From RZYP01 sp050256135 (GTDB lineage: Bacteria; Bacillota; Negativicutes; Acidaminococcales; Acidaminococcaceae), in the NCBI GenBank assembly GCA_050256135.1, contig JBFWIF010000062.1:1-14625 (forward strand): a DNA stretch of 14,625 nt, read 5' to 3'. The translations under genes and the position numbers were made by a program. The notes under the pieces are model-generated. The model was not told the origin of the DNA. It searched no databases and saw only the letters and a list, made by a program, of their open reading frames with translations. Shown here one piece after another: positions 6,996 through 13,520 of this stretch; the stretch's first letter is position 1, and each line of letters begins with the position of its first letter.

Positions 6996-8276
6996 ATGAA
7001 TTACACGGAAGCTCTAGCCTACCTGGATGGCTTGGGTAAATTTGGCATTCACCTGGGCATGGAGAGGATTGAAGCACTCTTAAAAGAACTGGACAACCCT
7101 GAACAAAAAGTCAGGACAATTCATGTCACTGGTACTAATGGCAAAGGTTCTGTAACCAGTATGATTGCCAATATCTTATTAGTAAGCGGTTTGAAAGTCG
7201 GAAAATTTACTTCTCCCCATTTGGTCAGATATAACGAACGAATTGAAGTGGACGGGAAAGAGATAAGCGATGAAGATTTTGCGTTGGTAGTAACCGCTGT
7301 CAGACGTGCTGTAGAAAACGTTATGGTCAAAGGAACCGACCAGCCGACGCAGTTTGAAGTACTGACGGCGGCGGCGTTTCTGCATTTTGCTCTGCAAAAG
7401 CTTGATTACGCCGTGATTGAAGTTGGTCTTGGCGGCCTTTGGGATTCTACGAATGTTATTACGCCGGTAGTTTCTGTAATTACCAATGTTAGTCTTGATC
7501 ATACAGATCGCTGCGGCAAAACCGTTGAAGAAATTGCTATGCAGAAAGCGGGCATCATTAAAGATGGCGTGCCGGTAGTTACGGCGGCAGAAGGTGAGGC
7601 TTTAGGTCCGATTCAGGCTATGTCCCTCTTTAAACAAGCACCGCTATATATTTATGGCAAAGCCTTTACCGGGCAGGAAGTTTCGAGCAGTATGGATGGT
7701 CAGACCTTTACGCTCAGTGCCGGTGATTATCATTCCAACTACGATGTTAAATTGCCAGGAGCTCACCAGATTTTGAATACGGCAGTTGCCGTGGTAGCTG
7801 CCAAGCTTGCCTCCAAACAAGACAGCCGTATTAATGAGCTGGCTCTTCATCAAGGGGTTGCTGTGACTAAATGGCCGGGACGCTTGGAGAGGATAAGCCA
7901 GAAACCAGACGTTATTCTGGATGGCGCACATAACCCGGCAGGTGCAGCTGTTCTGCGTGCTGCTTTGGACAAATACTACAGCGGCAAGAAAATCTGCTTC
8001 ATTTTTGGCATGATGGGTGACAAGGATATCAGCCAGGTAATCACTACCTTGTTCCGCAAAGAGGATGCGGTCTATACTGTCAGGGCTGACGAAGGAACAA
8101 GAGCAGCTGAGCCGGAAGCTTTGGTGAAACAAATCGGTTCCCAGGCAAAAGCTATGCATGATTTAGCTGAAGCTTATAAAACGGCTTTGGCAGAAGTGGG
8201 CGAGGACGGACTTGTCTGCGTCTGCGGCTCACTTTATCTTGTAGGAACCTTTAAAAAGATGCTGCTAAATCTATAG
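6996..8276 (+). CDS. folC: Bifunctional folylpolyglutamate/dihydrofolate synthase
   Basis: A cytoplasmic Mur-ligase-family enzyme of 426 aa that adds glutamate to dihydropteroate and/or tetrahydrofolates using ATP. The ATP-binding P-loop TGTNGKGS is at residues 45-52, the folate-contacting omega loop FTSPHLVRYNERI follows at about 71-83, the central domain carries the GLGGLWDSTN segment, and the C-terminal domain opens with LDGAHNPAG (D309, H312, N313). Length is normal. The ATG at 6996 has GGAGG seven bases upstream. It lies 53 bases after valS, a common valS-folC order in Firmicutes. Whether it performs both activities cannot be decided from motifs alone; a separate dihydrofolate synthase elsewhere would settle that. 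Confidence 0.96.
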   Translation: MNYTEALAYLDGLGKFGIHLGMERIEALLKELDNPEQKVRTIHVTGTNGKGSVTSMIANILLVSGLKVGKFTSPHLVRYNERIEVDGKEISDEDFALVVTAVRRAVENVMVKGTDQPTQFEVLTAAAFLHFALQKLDYAVIEVGLGGLWDSTNVITPVVSVITNVSLDHTDRCGKTVEEIAMQKAGIIKDGVPVVTAAEGEALGPIQAMSLFKQAPLYIYGKAFTGQEVSSSMDGQTFTLSAGDYHSNYDVKLPGAHQILNTAVAVVAAKLASKQDSRINELALHQGVAVTKWPGRLERISQKPDVILDGAHNPAGAAVLRAALDKYYSGKKICFIFGMMGDKDISQVITTLFRKEDAVYTVRADEGTRAAEPEALVKQIGSQAKAMHDLAEAYKTALAEVGEDGLVCVCGSLYLVGTFKKMLLNL

Positions 8277-8297
8277 TGCTGTATTTAAAAGAAAATA

Positions 8298-8306
8298 TGG
8301 TATAAT
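8298..8306 (+). promoter_or_regulatory. Extended -10 promoter upstream of the tandem RNA element
   Basis: TGGTATAAT combines the TGN extension with a perfect -10 box (TATAAT 8301-8306). The -35 region 17 bases upstream is poor, as is usual for extended -10 promoters. A start near 8312 would produce a leader of about 350 nt before the ligase-like gene. Confidence 0.65.
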
Positions 8307-8409
8307 CCGGTTAGAATATATTATCTTACAAAAAAGTTTTTAGTAGTGTTACGAACATCAATTGGTGGCGCCGGAAGTATTGGACGCGTAGCTATTATAA
8401 CTCAGCGCT

Positions 8410-8456
8410 CAGTTCTTGCTAAAGAACTGCCAAGCGCGTGTCGAAGGTGGAGCAGA
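8410..8456 (+). repeat. Tandem module, copy 1
   Basis: Hairpin CAGTTCTT (8410-8417)/AAGAACTG (8422-8429) with loop GCTA, outer stem GCGCT (8405-8409)/AGCGC (8433-8437), then the conserved GTGTCGAAGG segment and GGAGCAGA. It agrees with copy 2 at 43 of 47 positions. Confidence 0.85.
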
Positions 8457-8529
8457 CAATGCTGCCAGCGTCCACCAGCATCAATTTAAGAGATAAAACT
8501 TCCTGCTGGCCTTGATACACAGCTTGCTT

Positions 8530-8576
8530 CAATTCTTGCTAAAGAATTGCCAAGCGAGTGTCGAAGGCGGAGCAGA
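8530..8576 (+). repeat. Tandem module, copy 2
   Basis: Hairpin CAATTCTT (8530-8537)/AAGAATTG (8542-8549) with loop GCTA, outer stem CTTGCTT (8523-8529)/AAGCGAG (8552-8558, one wobble), then the same conserved segment. It lies exactly 120 bases after copy 1; the outer stem pairs one base out of register relative to copy 1. Confidence 0.85.
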
Positions 8577-8666
8577 AAGGCTGCTGGCAAGTAACACATT
8601 AATCAAGTCTGTTAAAGATGAAGCCTACGATTACAGAGACATTATGAATATAAGCAGGAGAAATAA

Positions 8667-9917
8667 ATGAAGAAATCGCTTTTTCGCTGGCAACAATTAA
8701 ATCTGCAGCAAGTAGTATTCAGATTACTCGTTCTGTTGGTTTTCGTGTTGCCCCTTTCCATACCGCTGAGTGGCTGTTTTTTCAGCGTTACCATGATTTG
8801 CGCACTGATTGACCAGTATCAGCGCAGAAACCAAAATACCAAAGAAATATTGCCTAAAAAGCTTAAATATGGCCTTTACGCCTTGATGGCAATCAGCTTT
8901 GTTTCACTAGCTTTTTCCGGTAATATTTTTGCCAGTACTGTTAATTATGCTTATGTTGTCGGCCAAGATATTGGTTGCTTTTGGTTGGTTTTACACTATG
9001 CTTCCAAAAAAAGAGAACCGCTGGTTTTGCTGAAATCTTTTCTGCTATCAGCTTTTATCGTTGCGACCTATGGCGTATTCCAGTATATTGCCGGCACTGC
9101 TGTGCTTAATACTGAATGGGTAGATGTTTCTCAATTCCCTGAACTCACGGAAAGAGTATATTCTACCTTGCAAAATCCTAATATTTTAGGTACTTTTTTG
9201 GTTGTGACTATTGGTTATTGCATAGGCGTTTTTTCTGCTTTGCCAGGCGGTAAGCGCCGTATTGCACTTATGACACTTTTTTTGTTGAGTACTATTTGTC
9301 TTTTACTTACTTTTTCGCGTGGCAATTGGGTCAGCTTGTTCGTTGTTTTGTTTACTTATGCCGTTTTTTTCTACCGGAAAGCTTTATGGCCTTTCCTAGG
9401 GGGCGGAGCTTTGCTTGCTTATTTTGCTTGGGATTTGATTGCTAACAGGTTTATGTCTATTTTTTTGACTGAGGATACTTCAGTCGCTTTGCGATTTTCT
9501 TATGTTGAGAGCACGATAGCGATGATCAAGGATTCGCCGTGGGGTGTTGGCTGGTATGGTTATATGTTCGCTTTTCCTGATTATGATTTTTATTTGCAGA
9601 ATCCCAATGTGCCGATGTACCACTGCCATAATTTATTCTTGAATATTACTGCTGAGCTCGGAATACAAGGCTTAGTGACATTCTTGGCCGTAACCTATTT
9701 ACTGATAAGAGAGGCCTGGTTTTTAGCCCATGCGGATGTTGAACCTTGGCGCAAAGGTATTGGCAGAGGTTATCTTATGGTGATGATAGGTATCGCCGTC
9801 AGTGGTCTGACAGACTACACTCTTTTTAATATCCAGCTAGGTATGTTATTTTGGCTGTTTAATTCTCTTTTAACTGTATGCGCTGCGAATGCTAGACAAA
9901 AGGTCAGGGAACCATAA
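8667..9917 (+). CDS. O-antigen ligase/polymerase-type membrane protein (Wzy_C family)
   Basis: A polytopic inner-membrane protein of 416 aa with about ten to twelve hydrophobic segments. Members of the Wzy_C/WaaL superfamily join or polymerise surface polysaccharides on the periplasmic side. Family signs: a TFSRGNW motif at the end of a membrane helix (the conserved SRG(A/S/N)W region), a large extracytoplasmic loop with the GVGWYGY segment, and PMYHCHNLFLN followed by ELGIQGLVTF, the HxHNxxL region of Wzy_C proteins with its conserved His. The ATG at 8667 has AGGAG six bases upstream. It stands alone after a long structured leader, with no glycosyltransferases in view, so whether it acts as an LPS O-antigen ligase, a polymerase or another polysaccharide ligase is undecided. 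Its presence suggests an organism with an outer membrane or a surface polymer. Confidence 0.85.
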   Translation: MKKSLFRWQQLNLQQVVFRLLVLLVFVLPLSIPLSGCFFSVTMICALIDQYQRRNQNTKEILPKKLKYGLYALMAISFVSLAFSGNIFASTVNYAYVVGQDIGCFWLVLHYASKKREPLVLLKSFLLSAFIVATYGVFQYIAGTAVLNTEWVDVSQFPELTERVYSTLQNPNILGTFLVVTIGYCIGVFSALPGGKRRIALMTLFLLSTICLLLTFSRGNWVSLFVVLFTYAVFFYRKALWPFLGGGALLAYFAWDLIANRFMSIFLTEDTSVALRFSYVESTIAMIKDSPWGVGWYGYMFAFPDYDFYLQNPNVPMYHCHNLFLNITAELGIQGLVTFLAVTYLLIREAWFLAHADVEPWRKGIGRGYLMVMIGIAVSGLTDYTLFNIQLGMLFWLFNSLLTVCAANARQKVREP

Positions 9918-9935
9918 GGTTTCCTGATATTTTGC

Positions 9936-9964
9936 TTTACATGCCCTGCTTGGCACGGTACAAT
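9936..9964 (+). promoter_or_regulatory. Promoter of the hydrogenase-associated operon, with spacer palindrome
   Basis: TTTACA (9936-9941) and TACAAT (9959-9964) are spaced by 17 bases. The spacer contains the inverted repeat TGCC(N6)GGCA (9942-9945 with 9952-9955), placed where a repressor would block RNA polymerase. The start would be near 9971, leaving a ~149-nt leader. The regulator is unknown, and the repeat could be chance. Confidence 0.7.
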
Positions 9965-10013
9965 TACTATGTATAAGGCTGGGTGCCCGATAAATACTGC
10001 AAAAAAGCACTAA

Positions 10014-10087
10014 AAACCTTTTATGGCCGAATAGGGGCAATATCCGATGTTTTAGCGAAATTGATGCTATTCGACTGAAAAAGGTTT
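10014..10087 (+). ncRNA. Structured leader upstream of the hydrogenase-associated operon
   Basis: Nested stems: AAACCTTTT (10014-10022) with AAAAGGTTT (10079-10087), 9 bp; CGAATAG (10028-10034) with CTATTCG (10067-10073), 7 bp; and a weak CAAT/ATTG (10038-10041 with 10060-10063). No T-run follows, so it is not a terminator. It ends 19 bases before the ribosome binding site of the first gene. I do not recognise a known riboswitch class; it may be a regulatory leader, an mRNA stabiliser or a small RNA element. Confidence 0.5.
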
Positions 10088-10119
10088 AATGACAGGTCAG
10101 AAAGCGGGAGGTAGTACTC

Positions 10120-10488
10120 GTGATTAATTTAAGCCAGGTCTGCAGTAAGCTTGATGCAAAAATATTGTTGGGTGAAGATCAGCTCGACCGTGAGGTTATT
10201 TCAGCTTGTGGAGCTGATTTGATGAGTGATGTTTTGACTTTTACCAAACGCAAAACATTGCTTTTGACCGGACTGACAAACATTCAGGTGGTCAGGACTG
10301 CTGAACTTAGTGATTTGTGCGCAATAGTCTTTGTGCGAGGCAAATTACCTGGCAAGGAAATCATTGAAGCGGCAAAGTCTAATGATATTCCTTTGCTGGT
10401 AACTTGTTATACTTTATTTGAGGCTTGTGGACGCTTGTATGAAATGGGTATAAAAGGCTGTCCGCATAAGGTATTTGTAGATGAATGA
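10120..10488 (+). CDS. DRTGG-domain protein, first of two in the operon
   Basis: A small, soluble protein of 122 aa that consists of little more than a DRTGG domain (Pfam PF07085), a domain named after a motif and found next to CBS domains, in phosphotransacetylase N-termini and in small stand-alone proteins. Support is the overall strand-helix pattern: a 'KILLGEDQLDREVISACGAD' opening, a hydrophobic LLLTGLTNIQVVRTAEL core, a CAIVFVRGKLP strand and the closing 'IPLLVTCYTLFEACGRLYEMGI' region. The molecular function is unknown; nucleotide or ligand sensing is a guess. It starts at GTG 10120 with GGGAGGT seven bases upstream, is the first gene after the promoter and leader, and overlaps the next gene by 8 bases. 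Similar proteins accompany [FeFe]-hydrogenase operons in anaerobic Firmicutes. Confidence 0.75.
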   Translation: MINLSQVCSKLDAKILLGEDQLDREVISACGADLMSDVLTFTKRKTLLLTGLTNIQVVRTAELSDLCAIVFVRGKLPGKEIIEAAKSNDIPLLVTCYTLFEACGRLYEMGIKGCPHKVFVDE

Positions 10489-10927
10489 TACAAAAAAAAT
10501 GAAAGTAACTTTTGAAGTAGCACCAGGTGATTTTGAGCGAGCTGGCGAAGCTTCCAGTGGTATCAAAAGATTATTGCAAAGAATAGGTATACCAGCTGAA
10601 ATAATAAGAAGAATCGCAATAGGAACCTATGAAGCCGAGATGAATGTGATTATTCATGCCGGTGGTGGGGTAGTAACTGCAGAAATTTCACCAGACAGCA
10701 CAGTTATTATTGTGACGGATAAAGGCCCTGGGATAGCTGATATAGAATTGGCCAAACAGGAAGGCTGGTCGACGGCTCCGGATTATGTAAGGCAGATGGG
10801 CTTTGGTGCAGGTATGGGACTGCCCAATATGATAAAATGCTCTGATAAGCTCGACATTGTTTCTGTAGTTAATCAGGGAACGAAGATAACGATGTTGTTC
10901 GACCATATTGATAAAGAATCCAAATGA
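10481..10927 (+). CDS. RsbW/SpoIIAB-like serine kinase (anti-sigma-type GHKL ATPase)
   Basis: A soluble 148-aa protein made of one HATPase_c domain of the anti-sigma-factor kinase type. The N-box reads E51-A-E-M-N55-V-I-I-H59-A, the form seen in RsbW/SpoIIAB; the G1 box is D80-K-G-P-G84; the G2 region is GFGAGMGLPN at about 107-116. There is no phosphoacceptor His domain, so it is not a classical histidine kinase. Family members bind ATP, phosphorylate a serine on an anti-anti-sigma partner and hold a sigma factor inactive. No STAS-type partner or sigma factor gene is in view, so the partner here is unknown. The ATG overlaps the upstream DRTGG gene by 8 bases, and AAGGT lies about 8 bases before it. 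Placement next to a sensory-type hydrogenase suggests it relays that protein's state. Confidence 0.85.
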   Translation: MNDTKKMKVTFEVAPGDFERAGEASSGIKRLLQRIGIPAEIIRRIAIGTYEAEMNVIIHAGGGVVTAEISPDSTVIIVTDKGPGIADIELAKQEGWSTAPDYVRQMGFGAGMGLPNMIKCSDKLDIVSVVNQGTKITMLFDHIDKESK

Positions 10928-10947
10928 AGTTTTAGGCGGTGATACAG

Positions 10948-12333
10948 GTGTCGGGAGGATATTTTCATTCCGTTCGTTTAAAAGGAAGTGCTTGCATAGG
11001 TTGTGTCACCTGCGTTAAATACTGCCCAACGGAAGCTATACGGGTACGTAACGGCAAGGCTATTATTCTTGCCGCACGATGTATTGATTGTGGTGAATGC
11101 ATAAGACGCTGTCCTCATCACGCTAAGGTTGCTGTTATGGACAATCTGAGCGAGATGAATAAGTATCAGTATAATATAATACTACCACCACCTTCACTTT
11201 ATGCTCAGTTTTCTCCGGAGATTAAAATGGAGGCTATTTGGCAGGGGTTGCGAGATTTAGGATTCGATGAAATTTTTGATGTTTCTGCTTCCAGTGAATA
11301 TGTATCGGCGGAAATTGAATCCTATATAAAAAACTACCAGGACGGTCCAAGACCACTTATTTCTTCAGCTTGTCCAGCTGTTTTAAGGTTGATACAGGTC
11401 AAATTTCCAGAACTTATTAGACAGGTTGTGCCTATATTGTCGCCTGCTGAGGCGGCTGCCATTTATATCAAAGAAGAAGTAGTAAAACGTGGGGAGTATT
11501 CACCGGAACAAGTGGGAATTTGGTTTGTCGCGCCCTGCCCTGCTAAAGGAAGTAATATTAGACAGGCGGTGGATGTGAATAGTACAGCAATAACCGGTGC
11601 TTTCAGTATTTCTAGAATCTATGGTGAAATATGCCGCGTTCTGAAAGAAGATTCGAATTTTACTGACTGGCAAGACCACGTAACGAGCGGTTCTTCTTAT
11701 GGTATGGGCTGGGGTGCTGCTGGTGGTGAAGCAAGGGCAGCCGGGCTTAATAATGTTCTGATAGTTCACGGTGTGGATGAGGCTTATGAAGTTTTGGAAC
11801 AAATATCAATGAATAAGATGCATGACGTGGACTATGTTGAATGTTCAGCTTGCTATGGCGGCTGTGTTGGCGGTCCATTAACAGCTGTAAATAAATTTGT
11901 TGCAGAAAAGAATTTGAAACAGCGTGTTCGTGCGATGCGTGAAAATGAACCGGTGTCACGTGCGGAAACCTTGGCAAAAAGCATGCGTTGTGAAAATTTT
12001 CCTGTATCCAGCCAAGCTGTCAAGCAATTGGTGCCAAGGCCAATGATGCAGCTTGATGAGGATATAGTAGTCGCGATGAAAAAGTTCGAAAAAATGGAAG
12101 AGGTTTTGAGTTCACTGCCAGGTCTTGACTGCGGGGCTTGCGGAGCGCCTACATGTCAGTGCTTGGCAGAAGACATTATACAAGGAAAGGCACATGAAAC
12201 AGACTGTATTTTCAAATTACGTGCGAGTGTTAAGAAATTAGCTCAAGGTATGCTTGACCTAGCTGAACAGATACCACTTTCAGGCAGGCAGGCTAAAGCT
12301 TTACACAAGGAGGACAATAATGAAAATAAGTGA
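10948..12333 (+). CDS. Sensory-type [FeFe]-hydrogenase homologue with Fes4 domain
   Basis: A cytoplasmic iron-sulphur protein of 461 aa. Residues 16-26 and 45-55 each carry CxxCxxCxxxC for two [4Fe-4S] clusters. An [FeFe]-hydrogenase H-domain follows with all four H-cluster cysteines: C142 (SSACP), C197 (APCPAK) and C302/C306 (ECSACYGGC). Compared with catalytic enzymes (TSCCP, MPCxxKxxE, ExMACxxGC), the proton-relay Cys is Ala141, the two Met are Ala195 and Ser300, and the last Glu is Asn203. Such changes are known from sensory hydrogenases. A Fes4-type cluster motif closes the protein (C395, C398, C403, C420); no PAS domain is present. Start: AGGCGGTGA (10934-10942) fits the GTG at 10948 best, while the in-frame GTG at 10939 lies inside that site. 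It overlaps the next gene by 14 bases. Confidence 0.85.
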   Translation: MSGGYFHSVRLKGSACIGCVTCVKYCPTEAIRVRNGKAIILAARCIDCGECIRRCPHHAKVAVMDNLSEMNKYQYNIILPPPSLYAQFSPEIKMEAIWQGLRDLGFDEIFDVSASSEYVSAEIESYIKNYQDGPRPLISSACPAVLRLIQVKFPELIRQVVPILSPAEAAAIYIKEEVVKRGEYSPEQVGIWFVAPCPAKGSNIRQAVDVNSTAITGAFSISRIYGEICRVLKEDSNFTDWQDHVTSGSSYGMGWGAAGGEARAAGLNNVLIVHGVDEAYEVLEQISMNKMHDVDYVECSACYGGCVGGPLTAVNKFVAEKNLKQRVRAMRENEPVSRAETLAKSMRCENFPVSSQAVKQLVPRPMMQLDEDIVVAMKKFEKMEEVLSSLPGLDCGACGAPTCQCLAEDIIQGKAHETDCIFKLRASVKKLAQGMLDLAEQIPLSGRQAKALHKEDNNENK

Positions 12334-12664
12334 AGTAATTGATTCTCTTGGGTTGGAAGTTGCGACAAAAAATGTTGCCTTGACAGCAGAAGTAAGTGGC
12401 GGTTATGCTTCAGACCTCCTCAGCAATGTCATGGGACAGGCTTCAGCTGGTATGGTCTGGGTTACTATGCAAGGACATCAGAATATTGCTGCGGTAGCTG
12501 CTCTTTTGGGCTTATCGGCTGTGATAGTTGCCGGAGGCACTGCCATCGAACAAGAAACCTTGACCAAAGCTGAAAAAAATGATGTTTTGATACTTACAAC
12601 AAATATGCCAACCTTTGAGGTTGTTGGTAAAATTTATGCTTTGGGAGTTAATAATATAAAATGA
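12320..12664 (+). CDS. DRTGG-domain protein, second in the operon
   Basis: A 114-aa stand-alone DRTGG-type protein, similar in layout to but clearly diverged from the one at 10120. The core AEVSGGYASDLLSNVM is the usual opening of these domains and is followed by a WVTMQGHQNIAAVAAL helix, the LSAVIVAGG strand and a closing VLILTTNMPTFEVVGKIYALGV segment. It is better matched to the family than the first copy. Function is unknown. AAGGAGG stands six bases before the ATG; the gene starts 14 bases inside the hydrogenase-like gene and its stop overlaps the start of the PHP gene by 4 bases (ATGA), so the three are probably translated in a coupled manner. Confidence 0.85.
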   Translation: MKISEVIDSLGLEVATKNVALTAEVSGGYASDLLSNVMGQASAGMVWVTMQGHQNIAAVAALLGLSAVIVAGGTAIEQETLTKAEKNDVLILTTNMPTFEVVGKIYALGVNNIK

Positions 12665-13422
12665 ATAAGTGGCTTGCGGATTTACACGTTCATACCCTGC
12701 TTTCACCATGTGCAGAGATTGAAATGACACCGCACCATATTGTTATGAAGGCTGCAGAAATAGGTGTGAATCTCCTGGCCATTACAGACCATAATACTTC
12801 TGCTAATATTGCTGCTGCCATGGAGGCGGGTGAGCGTTACGGGGTGAAAATTTTGCCAGGCATGGAAGTACAGTGTAAAGAAGAAGCACATATCATTGTA
12901 CTTTTTGATGCGCTAGAGCAGATAGAATGCTGGCAGCGGATAGTTGATAAAAACATGCTGCCCCTGCACAACGACCCAAATCGCTTTGGGGCGCAATTTA
13001 TCGTTGATGCGGATGATAATTTCGTAGCGGAGGAACCTCGTATGCTTTTGGCTTCCTTGCAGTTAGAAGCAGATGAAATAATTGATTATTGTAATAATCT
13101 CGGCGGTATTTGTATTGCGGCGCACATAGACCGCCCATCCTATAGTTTGTTGGGGCAACTGGGGTTTTTGACAAAGAGTATGGCTTTAGCTGCGGTTGAA
13201 ATATCTCCGATAGGGCTGGAAGAATTAACAAAAAAAAGTTTGAAGCCGCTGGTAAGCTGCTTGCCTTATCTTACTTCATCCGATGCACATCGGATGATAG
13301 AGTTTTTAACTGGCCCTAAGACAGCTTTTTGTTTGGAAAAGCCGAGCGTAGCTGAAATAAAGCTGGCATTAGGCGGTGAAAAAGGAAGAAACTTTCTACC
13401 AGGTTGTTTTATCAAAGTTTGA
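12661..13422 (+). CDS. PHP-domain metal-dependent phosphoesterase-like protein
   Basis: A soluble 253-aa protein of the polymerase-and-histidinol-phosphatase (PHP) superfamily. Metal-binding signatures are present: HVH (H9, H11), TDH (D43, H44), E69 in PGMEV, H77, AAHIDRPS and the C-terminal SSDAHR. Known members hydrolyse phosphate esters with a trinuclear metal centre, including histidinol phosphate, nucleoside 3',5'-bisphosphates and RNA or DNA ends; the substrate here is unknown. All the core ligands appear to be kept, so an active enzyme is expected. The start is ATG 12661, which overlaps the DRTGG stop; the nearest ribosome binding site (GGGAG) is 13 bases away, so translation is probably coupled. 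The position between DRTGG and NuoE-like genes recurs in anaerobe hydrogenase loci and suggests a signalling or repair task, which is inference. Confidence 0.88.
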   Translation: MNKWLADLHVHTLLSPCAEIEMTPHHIVMKAAEIGVNLLAITDHNTSANIAAAMEAGERYGVKILPGMEVQCKEEAHIIVLFDALEQIECWQRIVDKNMLPLHNDPNRFGAQFIVDADDNFVAEEPRMLLASLQLEADEIIDYCNNLGGICIAAHIDRPSYSLLGQLGFLTKSMALAAVEISPIGLEELTKKSLKPLVSCLPYLTSSDAHRMIEFLTGPKTAFCLEKPSVAEIKLALGGEKGRNFLPGCFIKV

Positions 13423-13452
13423 ACAGGAAGAAATTTTCTGTAACGACTATAT

Positions 13453-13493
13453 TGGAAAGAAATTCCAGTGTTTTGTCAGCGAAGTTTGCGCTG
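13453..13493 (+). promoter_or_regulatory. Two small inverted repeats in the PHP-nuoE gap
   Basis: TGGAA(AGAAA)TTCCA at 13453-13467 and CAGCG(N7)CGCTG at 13477-13493 lie in the only sizeable gap (98 bases) of the operon. No convincing -35/-10 pair and no T-run are seen. They may be an operator, an mRNA processing/stability site that separates the signalling genes from the hydrogenase genes, or chance. Confidence 0.35.
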
Positions 13494-13520
13494 TTAAGCC
13501 ATGAAAGGAAGAGATGAAGA

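Larger units (their letters stand above)
8346..8597 (+). ncRNA. Candidate structured RNA with tandem 120-nt modules (unassigned)
   Basis: I do not recognise this as a known family. A closing stem pairs GTGTTAC (8346-8352) with GTAACAC (8591-8597). Inside, TGGACGC (8381-8387) pairs with GCGTCCA (8468-8474), and CCAGCA (8475-8480) pairs with TGCTGG (8504-8509). Two modules repeat at an exact 120-nt offset: 8410-8456 and 8530-8576 agree at 43 of 47 positions. Each has a perfect 8-bp hairpin with loop GCTA; the two arm changes (8412 G to 8532 A, 8427 C to 8547 T) keep the base pair. Each hairpin sits on an outer stem and is followed by the nearly invariant GTGTCGAAGG-GGAGCAGA and a small GCAG/CTGC hairpin. 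GGTGGA (8446-8451) could alternatively pair with TCCACC (8471-8476). The gene-free stretch 8277-8666 holds this element, its promoter and the next gene's binding site. Confidence 0.6.

Noticed and set aside
7644..8159. Long open frame on the minus strand (171 codons)
   Set aside because: It lies wholly within folC, whose motifs and length are clear; the antisense frame shows no recognisable domain and is a shadow.
8410..8576. CRISPR array
   Set aside because: Only two imperfect copies with a 120-base period, internal hairpins and no short uniform repeats or spacers.
8398..8600. Tandem glycine riboswitch
   Set aside because: The tandem layout and a TCGAAGG string are reminiscent of it, but the required GGAGAG opening and the CTCAGGTAAAAGGAC-type closing segments are missing and no glycine gene follows.
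9950..9970. Sigma-54 promoter (TTGGCACG) before the hydrogenase operon
   Set aside because: The -24-like TTGGCACG is present, but the GC element expected at -12 is replaced by AATT, while a sigma-A promoter with 17-base spacing overlaps it.
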